Shown here: in pieces, positions 10,173-20,614 of the stretch
How the letters are laid out: the number at the start of each line of letters is the position of its first letter
Position numbering within the stretch: the first letter of the stretch is position 1
Assembly (NCBI GenBank): GCA_023205875.1
Contig: CP060755.1
Span: 620,001-684,000 of the forward strand
Origin: Chloropicon primus
Lineage: Eukaryota > Chlorophyta > Chloropicophyceae > Chloropicales > Chloropicaceae
Direction of reading: 5' to 3'
DNA length: 64,000 bases
Notes under the pieces: model-generated
The model's input: only the letters and a program-made list of their open reading frames with translations
What the model was told of the DNA's origin: nothing
The model's database searches: none
Made by a program: the position numbers and the translations under genes

Positions 10173-12368
10173 TTAGTTTCTGCTTCTGCCTTTGAGCTTC
10201 CGCTTCAGAGATTCCACGGCTGCCGATAAATCGTGGCGGCCCGACTTGTTGCCGTCGGAGGCGGGGCCCGATCTTCCTCTGTCCGGGATCTTCTTCTTGG
10301 AGTGGAACTTCTTCACCAGGGTCTCTGGAAGCTGCTTGTACTGAGGCTCTGTCGGGTCAAGAGCGAATTCCTTGGAAGAGTACATCTTGGAAAATCTTGG
10401 ATCTTCGAGGTTCATCTCGAAGCCCTTGCCGCCGTTTTCAGAAGCAGCAGCTCCGCTGGACGACCTCCCCTTCTTCTTCTTGCTCTTTTTCTTCCTCGAA
10501 CCCTCCTCGTCCTCTTCATTGTCCTCCCCCATGCCATAAACCTTGTGGCCGCTCGACAAAGCCTTGAGGTGCGTGTCGCTTGTCAGGAGCAAATCCAGTT
10601 CCGCTTCGGCCTTTTGTGCCTCGTCCGATCTCCCCTGGTTCTTCTTCTTGCCCTTCTTCTTCCTTTCCTCCCTGGAGCCCGTGTCGTCGCCTGGTTCATC
10701 AAAAGTCTCCACGCCCTTGGGGTCGACCTCGTTAAAGAAGGGGTCATCAAAGGCATCGTCGTCGCCTTCCTCGTGTCCCTCCGTCTCTTCCTGTTCGACC
10801 TTCTTCTTCTTCATCATCTTCTTCTCCTTCTTCTCCTGCATCTTCTGTTCCCACACAGTGAGATCACCCTTGCCGGACTTGATCCTCTCGTGCTTTGCCT
10901 TGAGCTTCTCGCCCAGGTCATCGATCCCACTGTCAAAAGTCACAACCATGTCCACGTCCTTGTCCTCCTCAGCGACCCAATCTCTCGTGCCAAACACTTT
11001 GCCAGACTTTTTGCTCCGCCCATCGTCACCCAAGTTGAGCATGCTCCTGAACTTCGCGCGTCTCGTCTCCTCACTCTCCGATCCTGACTCCTCGCCCGAG
11101 GAGCTGTCGGAGGCCAAGTAGGCTTGGATGTCAGCGTCCATCACAGCATCATCCTTTTTGAACCTCTGGAACTGCTCCTTGAACGTGTTTCTCCTCTTCT
11201 TGTCCTCTTGGTCCCAGGTAAGGTTCACGTTCGTGTGCTGGATTGCCGAGTTGTAGAAGGTGCCGCCATCCAAAGGTGCGCTGTATCCGACGGGAACGTC
11301 ATGAGCCTCATCTCTGACCGGGCGGCCGTCTTCGACCCTGTCGTCCTCGGCCACGAACCTCAAATCGAATCTCGACGAGGAGCGATCAAACTCCAAGCCA
11401 TCGCAGGCGTCGTAGATGTACTTTGCAATCTTCTTGTCGCTGAATTCTGCGATGGCAAAGAAGTACCTCAGCTTGGACCTCTCGTAGGCGCGGAGGGCGT
11501 CCTTGTCGACCTCCTTGCCCGCGCTGTCGCTGTCGTCGGTGTCCGACCCTTCGTCGTCACTATTCGAGCTGCTCGCGCCTACCTTGCTCGTGAAGAACAC
11601 CCCGGGGCCCTGCTTGTCCTCGATTTTCATTCTCTCCATGCCGTAGTCCGATTTGTACACGGTAACCCTCTTCACCGACTCGGACACGCTCTGGTTGTGT
11701 CCCTGAGGGACAAACGAGCGCAGGACTGCGAGGATGTCGCATGCGGTAAAGTTGTCCCAGGCCAGATCCACCACAGCGACTCTTCGGGTCGCATCCTCCA
11801 GCTGGCAGCGCTCTCCTTCCACCAGCTTCTGGTACTCTGTATTCCCTTCGAGATCCACTTCCTCGAGCTCGTCGTCGTCCAAGTACCTTCCGGCAAAAGC
11901 ACCGATGCCGAAGCGCTCGACCGCCCTCAGCCGCTTCTTCTTGAACTCCTCCTCTTCGATGACGTCCTCGAAGCTGGAAGACCCGCTGTCGCTGAGATCC
12001 CCGTCGTCACTCTCGCTGCTCGTGGACGAGGCAGGCTCCTCCTCCACCACCACCGCTCCCTTCGCCTTCTCCCCCTTGGCATCGTCCCCGCCCTTCCCAC
12101 GCCTGTCCTGCCTCTCCCTCCCCCTCTTGTCCACCTTGAGCGCCGACGTGCCTACCGCAAACCTCTTGTCGTTCTTCAAGATGGTCGCAAACCTTGGGTC
12201 CTCCTCCATCCTCTCCTCCACCTCGACAAGGTCATCCTCTCTGCTCTTCGTCCTCGCCTTCTTCCCTTTCTTTCCAGGGAACCGCGCGAAGCGAGGGTCG
12301 AACCCAGCGGACGCGAACCTCTCGTCCACCCCCCCCGCCCCTCCCTTGCTCTTCCTCTTCCCCTTCAT
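10173..12368 (-). CDS. ESF1: pre-rRNA processing protein ESF1
   Basis: Single exon, 731 residues from ATG 12368 (a further frame reaches 12470). ESF1 is a nucleolar factor of 18S rRNA maturation. Seen: N-terminal DERFASAGFDPRFARFP and EEDPRFATILKNDKRF, characteristic of the family; a long acidic/serine tract (residues about 125-165); the conserved central region with WDNFTACDILAVLRSFVP; many K/E-rich nucleolar segments; and the C-terminal NUC153-type segment LEDPRFSKMYSSKEFALDP. The start at 12368 is preferred because the extra 34 residues would be encoded by the promoter element at 12432-12480. Divergent from EMG1, also an 18S factor. Confidence 0.88.
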   Translation of the reverse strand: MKGKRKSKGGAGGVDERFASAGFDPRFARFPGKKGKKARTKSREDDLVEVEERMEEDPRFATILKNDKRFAVGTSALKVDKRGRERQDRRGKGGDDAKGEKAKGAVVVEEEPASSTSSESDDGDLSDSGSSSFEDVIEEEEFKKKRLRAVERFGIGAFAGRYLDDDELEEVDLEGNTEYQKLVEGERCQLEDATRRVAVVDLAWDNFTACDILAVLRSFVPQGHNQSVSESVKRVTVYKSDYGMERMKIEDKQGPGVFFTSKVGASSSNSDDEGSDTDDSDSAGKEVDKDALRAYERSKLRYFFAIAEFSDKKIAKYIYDACDGLEFDRSSSRFDLRFVAEDDRVEDGRPVRDEAHDVPVGYSAPLDGGTFYNSAIQHTNVNLTWDQEDKKRRNTFKEQFQRFKKDDAVMDADIQAYLASDSSSGEESGSESEETRRAKFRSMLNLGDDGRSKKSGKVFGTRDWVAEEDKDVDMVVTFDSGIDDLGEKLKAKHERIKSGKGDLTVWEQKMQEKKEKKMMKKKKVEQEETEGHEEGDDDAFDDPFFNEVDPKGVETFDEPGDDTGSREERKKKGKKKNQGRSDEAQKAEAELDLLLTSDTHLKALSSGHKVYGMGEDNEEDEEGSRKKKSKKKKGRSSSGAAASENGGKGFEMNLEDPRFSKMYSSKEFALDPTEPQYKQLPETLVKKFHSKKKIPDRGRSGPASDGNKSGRHDLSAAVESLKRKLKGRSRN

Positions 12369-12431
12369 CCCCTCCCTCGCTCCTCTCTCTGCTCCCTCGA
12401 AGCAAAACAAGACCTTCAATCCTTCGTCCAA

Positions 12432-12480
12432 TCCTCCCCAGTGCACCAAATCTTCCAAGAGAACGCTCAAACGAAAGAAC
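12432..12480 (-). promoter_or_regulatory. shared promoter element, ESF1
   Basis: Read on the minus strand: CTTTCGTTTG, then TTGGAAGATTT, then GGTGCACTGGGGAGG beginning exactly 30 nt after the first base of CTTTC. Ends 64 bp before the chosen ATG. Confidence 0.6.
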
Positions 12481-12733
12481 TCGACACAAGCTTTCCCAAG
12501 GCGCGATCCCCCCTCTCCGCTCCCCCCTCCGTCGCCCCTAATCCTCCGCCAAAGTCAAAAAAGTTGCCTCCTCGAACTCCTGGAGCTTCTCTCGATCTCC
12601 AGCGCCGACTCTTGCAGACTTGGCAACAGGGAAGGGGTACGAAGGCTCCAAGGGAGCGGCTTGAGCGGCGCACGGGGAACGGGGGCGCGAGGGGGCGGCA
12701 AAGAGGTGGGAAGGAAGCGAAATATTATCTCAC

Positions 12734-12783
12734 GAGCTTTCGGTAGACTGTTTGGTTAAAGGTTTTGGCTCACGGACGCGGTC
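12734..12783 (+). promoter_or_regulatory. shared promoter element, EMG1
   Basis: CTTTCGGTAG, then GGTTAAAGGTTTT, then GGCTCACGGACGCGG at the 30-nt offset. About 69 bp upstream of the EMG1 ATG, and head-to-head with the ESF1 copy. Confidence 0.55.
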
Positions 12784-12851
12784 TTGCCAAGGGGATTGGC
12801 ATTGGGTTCGAGTCGATTGAGTGGTTTGGGTTTAGGGATTGAGTGAGGAGC

Positions 12852-13250
12852 ATGGAGGGAGAGGAGGGGGAGGGGCCGAGGGGGAGGGGACTGGGTCGGG
12901 AGGAGGACGATCAGGACGACAACTTCGAGTACGGAGGAAAGAAAGGCAAGGCGGGTGCTATCTTTGTGCTGGAGAATGCCTCGCTGGAAGTCGGCAAAGT
13001 TGGTGAGTGGCTCGCTTGTGAACGATTCGTGCGTGGCCGGGGGACTGACGAATGATTGGCTCTTCTGCAGGAAAAACGATGACTCTTCTGAATTGTGACG
13101 ATCACGCCAATTTCTTGCGGAAGCACAGGAAGGACCCCGCTGATTACAGGCCTGACATTGCGCACCAGGTGGGTTGAAGGAACAGGGTCACGGCGGCGAC
13201 AACACTTTCGCGTTGCCCCCAAGGTCTCTTTCAACTCTGACACACTGGTT

Positions 13251-13288
<38 letters not shown>

Positions 13289-13788
13289 GCGTGTCTCAAT
13301 AGGCTCTTCTGGCCGTGCTGGACTCGCCACTGAACAAGGCTGGGTACATCAAAGCCGTCTACGTGAAGACGAAGAAGAACGTCCTGTTCGAGATAAGCCC
13401 GCAGGTGCGTATTCCCCGAACCTTCAAGCGATTCTGCGGGCTCATGTCCCAGCTGCTTCAGAAACTGAGCATCCGGTCCTCGAGCAGCCCCAAGAAACTG
13501 CTCAGGGTCATCAAGCAGCCCGTCACAAAGTACTTGCCGGTGACACACTGCAGGAGAATCGGGTTCTCCAGAAGCGCGGACAAGATTAGAAACCTGAAAG
13601 AGTTTGCCGACTCCGTGAACACGAAGACGGGCGAGACCTGCGTCTTTGCGGTTGGGGTCATGTCTCACGGAAAGATCGACACGCCTTGGGTGGATGAGAT
13701 GATTTCGATCTCTCAGTACCCTCTCAGCGCCGCCTGCTGCATATCAAAAATAACAAATGCTCTCGAAGGAAAGTTCAATGTCGTGTAG
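12852..13788 (+). CDS. EMG1: rRNA small subunit pseudouridine N1-methyltransferase EMG1/NEP1
   Basis: Three exons: 12852-13002, 13071-13168, 13303-13788; introns of 68 and 134 nt, GT-AG, the second with a (CT)n tract before the acceptor. Product 244 residues, standard for NEP1. Family signatures are nearly unbroken across the joins: LENASLEVGKVGK, LNCDDHANFLRKH, DSPLNKAG, VRIPRTFKRFCGLMSQLLQ and, at the C-terminus, PLSAACCISKITNALE. It is a SPOUT-fold enzyme that methylates a hypermodified pseudouridine of 18S rRNA and acts in the small-subunit processome. An in-frame GTG lies 9 nt upstream; the ATG is used. Convergent with the carrier gene, 171 bp apart. Confidence 0.93.
13254..13286. repeat. 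(CT)n tract in EMG1 intron 2
   Basis: Perfect CT dinucleotides placed where the polypyrimidine tract of the 13169-13302 intron is expected, 15 nt before the acceptor AG. Confidence 0.9.
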
Positions 13789-13959
13789 GAATAAGCCCTC
13801 TGCTCTTGCCCTGTGTCCTTCCTTCTTCCCGGCGGCTCCTCCCGTAAGAATAAGAACGTCTAGACAGTATTTTACAACAAAACGAGAATGAATGAATGAA
13901 TGAATCAAGGCAATGGCCCTGCAAGTTTCGTTTCGTTTCGTTTCGTTTCCCTTCCCCCT

Positions 13960-15164
13960 TCACTGCTCTGGGATCATGCAGTTTCGCTTCAAGAACTCGT
14001 AGGCCAAGATCATGCTCGTGCCCCACAACGAGGACGCGGTCATTCTGGGAAAAAGGCCTCTGTAAAACCCCCAGAGGCCCTCCTTTTGGAAAAGGTGGGT
14101 CACCTCCTTGTAGGCGCTGGGCCTCTCCACCGCTTCCGCTGCTGCGCCGCCCACGGCTTCCGAGACCTTCCTGTTCGCGACTTGGAATCTCGTTTTGATG
14201 ACATCCAGGGGGGTGGTGACCAGGGACGTCGTGCAGCCGGCGCTCACGGCGCTCACGGCTTGGATCCCAATCAGTCGCCACCCCCCAGAAGGCGCGCCAC
14301 CTTTGTCTCCTTGGCCACCTTTCCCGAAAGAGTGGCTCTCTTGTTGCCCCGCTCCGCCGAGCAGCTTCCAGTACTGCTCCTTGTAGATGCTGTAGGACCC
14401 CCACCATATTGCACTCCCCGGCACAAACAGGCCGACTGACATCCAGTATCCCCTGTAAAACCCCCTGAGCCCCTCGTTTCTGAAGATGGTCCGTACCTTG
14501 TGTTTCCCAGAGAGAGAGAGGGAGAGGGAGAGAGAGAGAGGCAAAAGAACAAGCAGAGAAAGAAAGTCAGTCGAGTCAGGAAAGTCCCACGCGATCGATT
14601 CGTCGTCTGGCCTTCGCCGAATCTCACCTTCTCCCCCAAACCTATCCGGTTCCGCGACACCATTTGCTGCTGCGAGATCACGTCCACGGGGACGAAGATG
14701 GTCTGCGAGGCGAGGCTCGCGCAGGCTCCGCTCAGGAAGCTGCTGAACGCCACGACCTTGGTCTGATCGAGCTGCGTGTTTGCGAAAAGAACCTTCTTCA
14801 TCCGAGACTTGACCGACTCTAGCGTGCTGAGGTACACGAGCCTGGCGGGAAGGAAGCCCGTGACCACGGTGGGGAACCCCCTGTAGAGGCCAAGCACCCC
14901 CTCCTTCGACACCACCGACCTCACTGCCTTGGCAGTCGCCCGTATCCCTACATTCCCTCCCCCCCCCTGCGCGTCCAGCGTCATCATCCTCGTCTTGATC
15001 ACGGACAATGGAAACAGGCAGGTCGTTATCCCGGTGAACACCCCGGTGCCCACCAAGAAAAACCGTCCCTTGTCGATCCTCTCCCACTCAATGTCCGGCG
15101 ACTGCTGCGGCACCGAAGACAACGGAACCGAACTCCGAGGATTCCCAGCCGCCATCACGTTCAT
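13960..15164 (-). CDS. SLC25A44: mitochondrial carrier, SLC25A44-like
   Basis: Two exons, 14628-15164 and 13960-14496, separated by a 131-nt intron (GTGAGA donor, interrupted CT tract, AG acceptor), both phase 0; 357 residues. Three mitochondrial-carrier repeats with P-x-[DE]-x-x-[KR]-type signatures: FPLSVIKTRMM, VPVDVISQQQM and TPLDVIKTRFQ, each followed by a GLYRGF-type motif. The N-terminal DIEWERIDKGRFFLVG strongly resembles SLC25A44, whose animal member imports branched-chain amino acids into mitochondria. The substrate here is inferred. Residues about 190-235 of repeat 2-3 hold a Gly/Ser/Lys insertion. Either of two ATGs (15164, 15155) may start it. Divergent from the desaturase gene. 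Confidence 0.82.
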
Positions 15165-15216
15165 CGCCTCACAACCTCTACCTACCCACACCAACCAGCA
15201 ATCCTCGAACTCTTCC

Positions 15217-15273
15217 CTCCACCAAACGCTTCACCGCACCAAATCTTTCAAGCGACGGGTCATAGGAAAGACC
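15217..15273 (-). promoter_or_regulatory. shared promoter element, SLC25A44-like gene
   Basis: Minus strand: CTTTCCTATGACCCG, then CGCTTGAAAGATTT, then GGTGCGGTGAAGCG at the 30-nt offset, and GGTGGAGG beyond. CTTTC and GAAAG form inverted arms. Ends 53 bp before the ATG. Confidence 0.6.
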
Positions 15274-15970
15274 GCGACCGTGCGTTTCACCCTGTGTACC
15301 TCTCTCTCCGCCCTTCGTCCCCGTTCCGTCCCGAAACTCGCTCCGAAACTTGCTCCCAAAACCCCTTCTGCCTCCAGAGCGACTGGACGAGCAGCACAAT
15401 GGAGGAGAGAGAACGCACCACACGTAGTCGCGGATTCCCGAGTAAGAGCGAGGGACGGATCCGAGGGCGATGGAAGAGGAGAAAGGAAAGTTTTCGTCCG
15501 TTCCAAGACAAGACAAGCGTCGCTTTGGTTGCAACTGGAGTTCTCTTGCAGTTCCTCCTCCCTTCGATCGATGCCTTTGTTGCAACTGAATACGGTATTC
15601 CCGCCGCTCCTCTTGTCCTCGTCCTGTAGTCTTGCCTTGGTTGGGGCGGCGGGGGAGAGGAAGAGAGAGCATCGAGAGAGTGGCAAGGCGTAAACTTGCC
15701 AAAACTTGGTCACTTCTTCTCCGGCCAGCCGTCGCTGTTCTTTGAACCGAACCGAAATCCGTGTGCTGTCCACGTCTTGTCCTCGTCCATCGTCTTGGTC
15801 CTGCCCTTGGAGAAGAAACTCAGAAACTGACGTCCACGGACCGACGTCATCGATCGACGAAAAGATCCCATTTGAATTGTCTGAAAGCCTCCTCTTCTCC
15901 TCCTCTGTCCTGCTCTTCTCCTCTCTCTCTCTCTTCCTGCCTTACTGGTTGACAACTGGAAGGAGGCACG
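15274..15970. other. intergenic, desaturase upstream region
   Basis: About 700 bp with short overlapping open frames of arginine/serine-rich composition on both strands and no recognisable product. CT-rich from 15885 to 15945, next to the desaturase start. I see no gene. Confidence 0.5.
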
Positions 15971-16320
15971 ATGGCGCCTTTCGCAACGATGACTTCCGCC
16001 GTGGCGGAGACCGTGAGTGAGGCGAGCCTTCCAAGCGATTGGTCCAAGAAGCCGACCAAGGCCGAGCAGGAGGCCAAGAGGAAGGCGTGCTTGGATGCGG
16101 CGAAGAACGACCTCAAGGCGCCACGAAGGGAATACATCTTCAGGTGGGTTTGGGTTTGAGGTTGGGTTTGGGGTTGGGTTGGGCGCGCGTGGAAGGGGGG
16201 ACTGGGACGGGGCACCGCCGAGAGGTCCTCCTGTCGGAGTTTGATGTGGCTGACACCGTGAGCTTTTGCTTTCTTCTTCCGCCCCCGTCACTTGTTTTGT
16301 TTTGATTTGTTTTGATTTGA

Positions 16321-16352
<32 letters not shown>

Positions 16353-17373
16353 CAGCTTCCCGAAAGGGGGCTTCCTCGACAGATACGTCGACGGCTGCTT
16401 GAACGACCCGAGGGACAAGCCGCTGTTCAACATGCTGATGAACACGTGCTGCGTGTCGATACCGCTGCTGGTCGGGCTCTTCGCGTTCGCGCCCAACAAC
16501 AAGTGGGGACACCTCATGGGTCTGGGGTACTTCCTGACTCACTACGTCTTGTTCCTGCACTCGTACATCCTGGCTTTGCACTACTCGTCCCACAGGAGGC
16601 TGATGAAGAAGGGCTGCAGCTTGGAGTGGTTCAACCTGATGGCTCCGTACATCCTTTGCCCCATGTTCGGCATCCCGAGCGGGATGTACTACCTGCACCA
16701 CATCGTGATGCACCACTGCCACGACAACTGCATCCCTTACGACATGTCCTCCACCGAGCCGTACCAGAGGGACAACCTCCTGCACTTTGCGGTGTACTGG
16801 TTGAAGTTCTGGACGACCATCTTCTTCGAGCTCCCGCGCTTTGCGTTCAGGGTGAAGCTCTACAGGCTGTCCTTCATGAGCGTCGTCTACCAGTCTCTGT
16901 ACTTCACGTACGTCTACAAGACCTTCAGGTACAACCCGGTGGTCTGCATCTGGGGCATTCTCGTGCCCTTCATGTTCACCCAGTTCATGCTGGCGTACGG
17001 CAACTTCGGGCAGCACCAGTTCGTGGAGCCCGGCAAGCCGAGCAACTACAGGAGCACCTTCAACTGCCTCGATTGCTTTGACAACACCAAGTCCTTCTTG
17101 GACGGCTACCACGTGCTGCATCACAACAACTCGAGGCTCCACTGGTCCATGTTCCCGGAAACCTTCATGAAACAGGTGGACAAGATGAATGAGGAGAAGG
17201 CGCTTTCCTTTGTTAAAATAGGGTTTTTCGAGGCATCTTTGCTCATCTACCGCGGGAAGCTGGACGTTCTCGCCGACAAGGCCGTGACGCCGTGGGACGC
17301 CAGCAAGCAGGAGCTCATCGACATCATGAAGGCGAGGCTCAAGCCTATCAAGAGGGACACGAAGATCGACTGA
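15971..17373 (+). CDS. membrane di-iron fatty acid desaturase family protein
   Basis: Exons 15971-16143 and 16356-17373; the 212-nt intron splits a serine codon and ends in a long (CT)n tract and CAG. Product 396 residues. Histidine boxes of the integral-membrane desaturase/hydroxylase superfamily are present: HYSSH near 133, HHIVMHHCHDN near 172-182, and GYHVLHHNNSRLH near 300, interspersed with hydrophobic helices, so it should be an ER or organellar oxygen-dependent desaturase with two irons. It matches a family shared by algae and bacteria (also LLHF, GQHxFV segments) rather than the sphingolipid DES1 type, so the substrate is unknown. The N-terminal 55 residues are hydrophilic. Convergent with the kinesin gene (121 bp gap). 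Confidence 0.78.
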
Positions 17374-17494
17374 TCAAAGACAAAGACTGCTTTTTTTTTT
17401 GATTTTTTCCTCCACTAAATATGTTATTTGTAGTAATAGTAATATAAATACACAAAAAAGAAACTGTTCTCGATCCTCCTCCCTAAACCCTCCC

Positions 17495-19900
17495 TCACCG
17501 CCTCGTGTTCTTCACGATCCCCCTCGCTTTCGGAAACTCCTGCATGACGCTCTTCTTTCGACTCGCGTTCTGCTCCTTCAAGTTGGTCGCATCTCGGAGG
17601 TCCAGCTGCACGCTGGAGCGACGGGCTTTGGACCTGCTCGCTTTCGAGGCTTGGGAGGGCGCCGCTGCCGCTACACTTGCTCTTCTGGTCGCGCTCGAGG
17701 GCCTCCTCACGCTCGAGGGGCGCCTCTTGTCGCCCTGGTACTGGCCCCCCATGTCTTGAATCCCCCTGGACGCGTCCTGAACCTCACTGAAGTTCTCCTT
17801 GTAGCTGAAGTAAACGTTCTGGAGCTTTTCGGACAGGCCAGACATCACCGAGGAGCTGTTGTACGCGTGGTTCTCGAAGGGAAAGCTGCTCCCCTGGTCC
17901 GAGCGATCGTCTCCCTCGTACAGAGAGTTCTCCCTCGTCGCCCTCAAGGCGTTCCCGCTGTACTGGGACCCCGCGATGATCCACGTCTCCTCTTCCTCGT
18001 CCCACTCCGAGTGGTCCACTATGCGTTGCTGGTGCTCTGGGGGAATGTAGCTCGCGATCGTCAAGTCCTTCAATTTCAGTTGCTGCGTCAGCACCCGGAT
18101 GTTGTCCAGCAGGTCCTCCCTCTCCTGCTGCACTTCTTCCTGCAGGTCCTCGAGCTCGTCCTTAGCCTGCCTATACAGCGTGACCATCCGCTTGATTTTT
18201 CTGGTCTTGATCTCGAGCTCATCCTGAACGTTGGCGTACTGCTCATCAATCGCTTTCTGCATGTCTTCAAGCTCGTTGATCCTCTTTTGCTGCTCAGTCT
18301 CGTGCTCGATATGCTTCTTGTACTCTTGCTGCTGCTCGTTCATGACCTTTTCGAGCTCTTCTTGCTTCTCCACGAGATTCACGTCACCGTGAATCACTTT
18401 GCTCTCCATGGCCTTGAGCCTCTTTTCCATGTTCTCCTTCTCGATCTGTTCTTTCTGAAGATCGTTCGCGTACGCATCGAGCTCTTCCTTCTGCTGCTGC
18501 AGCTGGCGCTGGATCTTCGCCTTCTCCTCCTCGGTTTGGGCCTTGCTCTTGGAAATTTCTTCGATCTCTTGCTGCGCCTTTGCTTCCAGCTCCTTCCTCG
18601 CCTTGGACGAGATGTCTGCCACCAGTTTGGACTTGATCGAGTCTCTCATCTGGGACCGCATCTGCTCCTTGAGCTCCGCGAGGTTTGGGGACCCCGGGCC
18701 GCCCGGGCTTCCTCCAGGCCCACCAGGACCCACGCCCTTGCCCGCCAGCTGGGCCTTGAGCCTCGCGATCTCCTCCTGGAACTCCCGAAGCATGGCGTCC
18801 TTTGGATCCTCGTTGATCTTCGGCTTGTTCTTGATGTTCTTGGCGCGGTTGGCGTACCTCAGCGTGGACAGGGTCTCTTCGAAGTTCATGTCAGCTGGCC
18901 CGACGTTCGCGATCATGAGCGTCTTTGTGTTTCCGCCAAGGGAGTCCTGAAGCATTCTCGTGAGCTTGGAGTCTCGGTAAGGGATGTGCCCTCCCTTCCC
19001 ATCCACGAGGGCGCTGATCACGTTGCCCAACGCGCTCAGGGAGAGATTGATTTTTGTTGCCTCTTTCAGACGGTCCCCCGTGGCGCCGGTCTTCGACTGC
19101 CTCTCCGAGCCAGCGAGATCGACCAGATTGAGCTTCCCGACGCGGATCGTTGCCGCGGACTCCTTGTTCTCCATTCCGGGCGAAGCTTGCCCAGTCGTGG
19201 GGGCCGCAATAGTAGAGCTCTCGATGGTTATCATGAAGATAGCGTGACTCCTTGAAGAGTCCTGGTTCATCAGCGTCTCGCCCACAGTCCTGTTCCTCTT
19301 TCCGACGGTGATCACGTTCAGAATTTCCTTCACCCCCTTGACCACAAACGCGGTCAGGCCTTTGACATACACGCCCTTCTCGGGATTCTCTTTCAACTCC
19401 AAGCGGTTCTGTGGGTTCTTGGAAAGCAAGTCCCTGATCTCCTCGTTGTAGATCTCTATGTACGACGCCCTCACCAGGAACTCCGTTGTGTTGTTGCTCC
19501 TCGCGATCTCCTCAAAGATGTGGCAGCAAGAGTTTGGTATGATGCCACGCAACTCCGGCGGGTCGTCCTTCCCTTCCATGGTGTGGGACTTTCCCGTGCC
19601 CGTTTGTCCATACGCAAAGATGGTCCCGTTGTAACCGTCGATACTGGACTGGACGATAGGCTTCGCCGTGTTCTGGTAGATCTGCGACTGGGTGCTCGAC
19701 TCGTCGTACACCTGGTCGAACGTGAAAGTCTTCACAACAGGAGACTTTTGGTCCTTCTTCATCCCTTTGATAGTAATCTGACCCGACTTGCCATCCACCT
19801 GCACAGCTTTTTTCCTCTTCGCGTTGGTCTCCTTCGTGCTCAGTGGTCGGCAACGCACCACTACCTTGACGCACTCGGAGTTCTTCGCCGCTTCCACCAT
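17495..19900 (-). CDS. kinesin-2-type motor protein (KIF3/FLA10-like)
   Basis: Single exon, 801 residues from ATG 19900 (the frame extends to a GTG at 19960). Motor domain at about 9-360: P-loop GQTGTGKS at 98-105, switch I QDSSRSH, switch [12 protein letters not shown], and the neck region [19 protein letters not shown] typical of kinesin-2, with a following Gly/Pro linker ([11 protein letters not shown]). A long coiled coil covers about 400-640, then a basic Ser/Arg tail. Kinesin-2 drives anterograde intraflagellar transport as a heteromer. The gene lies head-to-head with TEX9, another cilium-linked gene. The subfamily is assigned from neck and motor similarity; a kinesin of another class is possible. 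Confidence 0.85.
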   Translation of the reverse strand: MVEAAKNSECVKVVVRCRPLSTKETNAKRKKAVQVDGKSGQITIKGMKKDQKSPVVKTFTFDQVYDESSTQSQIYQNTAKPIVQSSIDGYNGTIFAYGQTGTGKSHTMEGKDDPPELRGIIPNSCCHIFEEIARSNNTTEFLVRASYIEIYNEEIRDLLSKNPQNRLELKENPEKGVYVKGLTAFVVKGVKEILNVITVGKRNRTVGETLMNQDSSRSHAIFMITIESSTIAAPTTGQASPGMENKESAATIRVGKLNLVDLAGSERQSKTGATGDRLKEATKINLSLSALGNVISALVDGKGGHIPYRDSKLTRMLQDSLGGNTKTLMIANVGPADMNFEETLSTLRYANRAKNIKNKPKINEDPKDAMLREFQEEIARLKAQLAGKGVGPGGPGGSPGGPGSPNLAELKEQMRSQMRDSIKSKLVADISSKARKELEAKAQQEIEEISKSKAQTEEEKAKIQRQLQQQKEELDAYANDLQKEQIEKENMEKRLKAMESKVIHGDVNLVEKQEELEKVMNEQQQEYKKHIEHETEQQKRINELEDMQKAIDEQYANVQDELEIKTRKIKRMVTLYRQAKDELEDLQEEVQQEREDLLDNIRVLTQQLKLKDLTIASYIPPEHQQRIVDHSEWDEEEETWIIAGSQYSGNALRATRENSLYEGDDRSDQGSSFPFENHAYNSSSVMSGLSEKLQNVYFSYKENFSEVQDASRGIQDMGGQYQGDKRRPSSVRRPSSATRRASVAAAAPSQASKASRSKARRSSVQLDLRDATNLKEQNASRKKSVMQEFPKARGIVKNTRR

Positions 19901-19981
19901 CTTGTCCTCCTCGAGCACCTCAAGCCCTCTCCCCTCTCCCCTCTCTCCCTCGTCCTCCACCTCTTCTCGTGGCCCTCAATG

Positions 19982-20028
19982 CCTCACCAGAGCGTCGTTT
20001 CCTTCGACCGAGGGGTCTGCAGAAAGAG
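19982..20028 (-). promoter_or_regulatory. shared promoter element, kinesin gene
   Basis: Minus strand: CTCTTTCTGCAGACCCC, then GGTCGAAGGAAAC, then GACGCTCTGGTGAGG at the 30-nt offset. 38 of 47 positions are identical without gaps to the element of the AspRS gene (47465-47511). Ends 81 bp before the ATG. Confidence 0.7.
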
Positions 20029-20209
20029 CAAGAGACGGTGCTTCGAATTCCACGCTCTCCTTTCTTTCCCTCTCCCTCCCTTTCCCTCAATCTTTCGCCT
20101 CTTTCGGCCTCCTCTCTCTCGGCGTCCTCTCCGCTCCCTTCGCTTTCGTATTGTTCTATTCAAATTTGAAACGAAAGCGACAGTTCTTGAGCTGAGAAGA
20201 GCGCAAGAG

Positions 20210-20245
<36 letters not shown>

Positions 20246-20614
20246 AGGGACTGTCAGGCTGAGGAGGGCAACGTCCATATCCATATCCATATCCATATCC
20301 ATCCACCAACTTCTTCTTGTGTCCCATTCATTCACTTTCATCTTGGGCACCAAACCATCTTGGGTACCATAGCAGAGAAGCGTTGACGAGTGAGTGAGTG
20401 AGTGAGTGAGAGAGAGAGAGGCGAAGGCGGAGAGGGAAGGAGAAAAGGGGTGTTCTCGTTCCCTTCTTCTTGCGTTGCCTTTGTTCGTGCAAAAGAACTT
20501 TGGAGCCTGAAGGTTTGTCTGCTTGTCAGGTAGAGGTTGGAGAGGTTAGAGAGACGCGGCCTGAGAGGAACAACTTCATCTTCATCTTTGTTCTCGTTCA
20601 TCTCTTGGTGAAGG
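20029..20614. other. intergenic between kinesin and TEX9, microsatellites
   Basis: Contains a GA run (20213-20241), four to five copies of a CCATAT hexamer (20274-20302), and a TGAG tetramer run (20388-20420). No clear copy of the full promoter element in the TEX9 direction. Confidence 0.6.

Noticed and set aside
11124-12759. 540- and 341-residue plus-strand frames
   Set aside because: Opposite ESF1; low-complexity Leu/Ser/Pro sequence produced by its acidic and lysine codons.
17399-19255. 618-residue plus-strand frame rich in leucine
   Set aside because: Opposite strand of the kinesin coiled coil.
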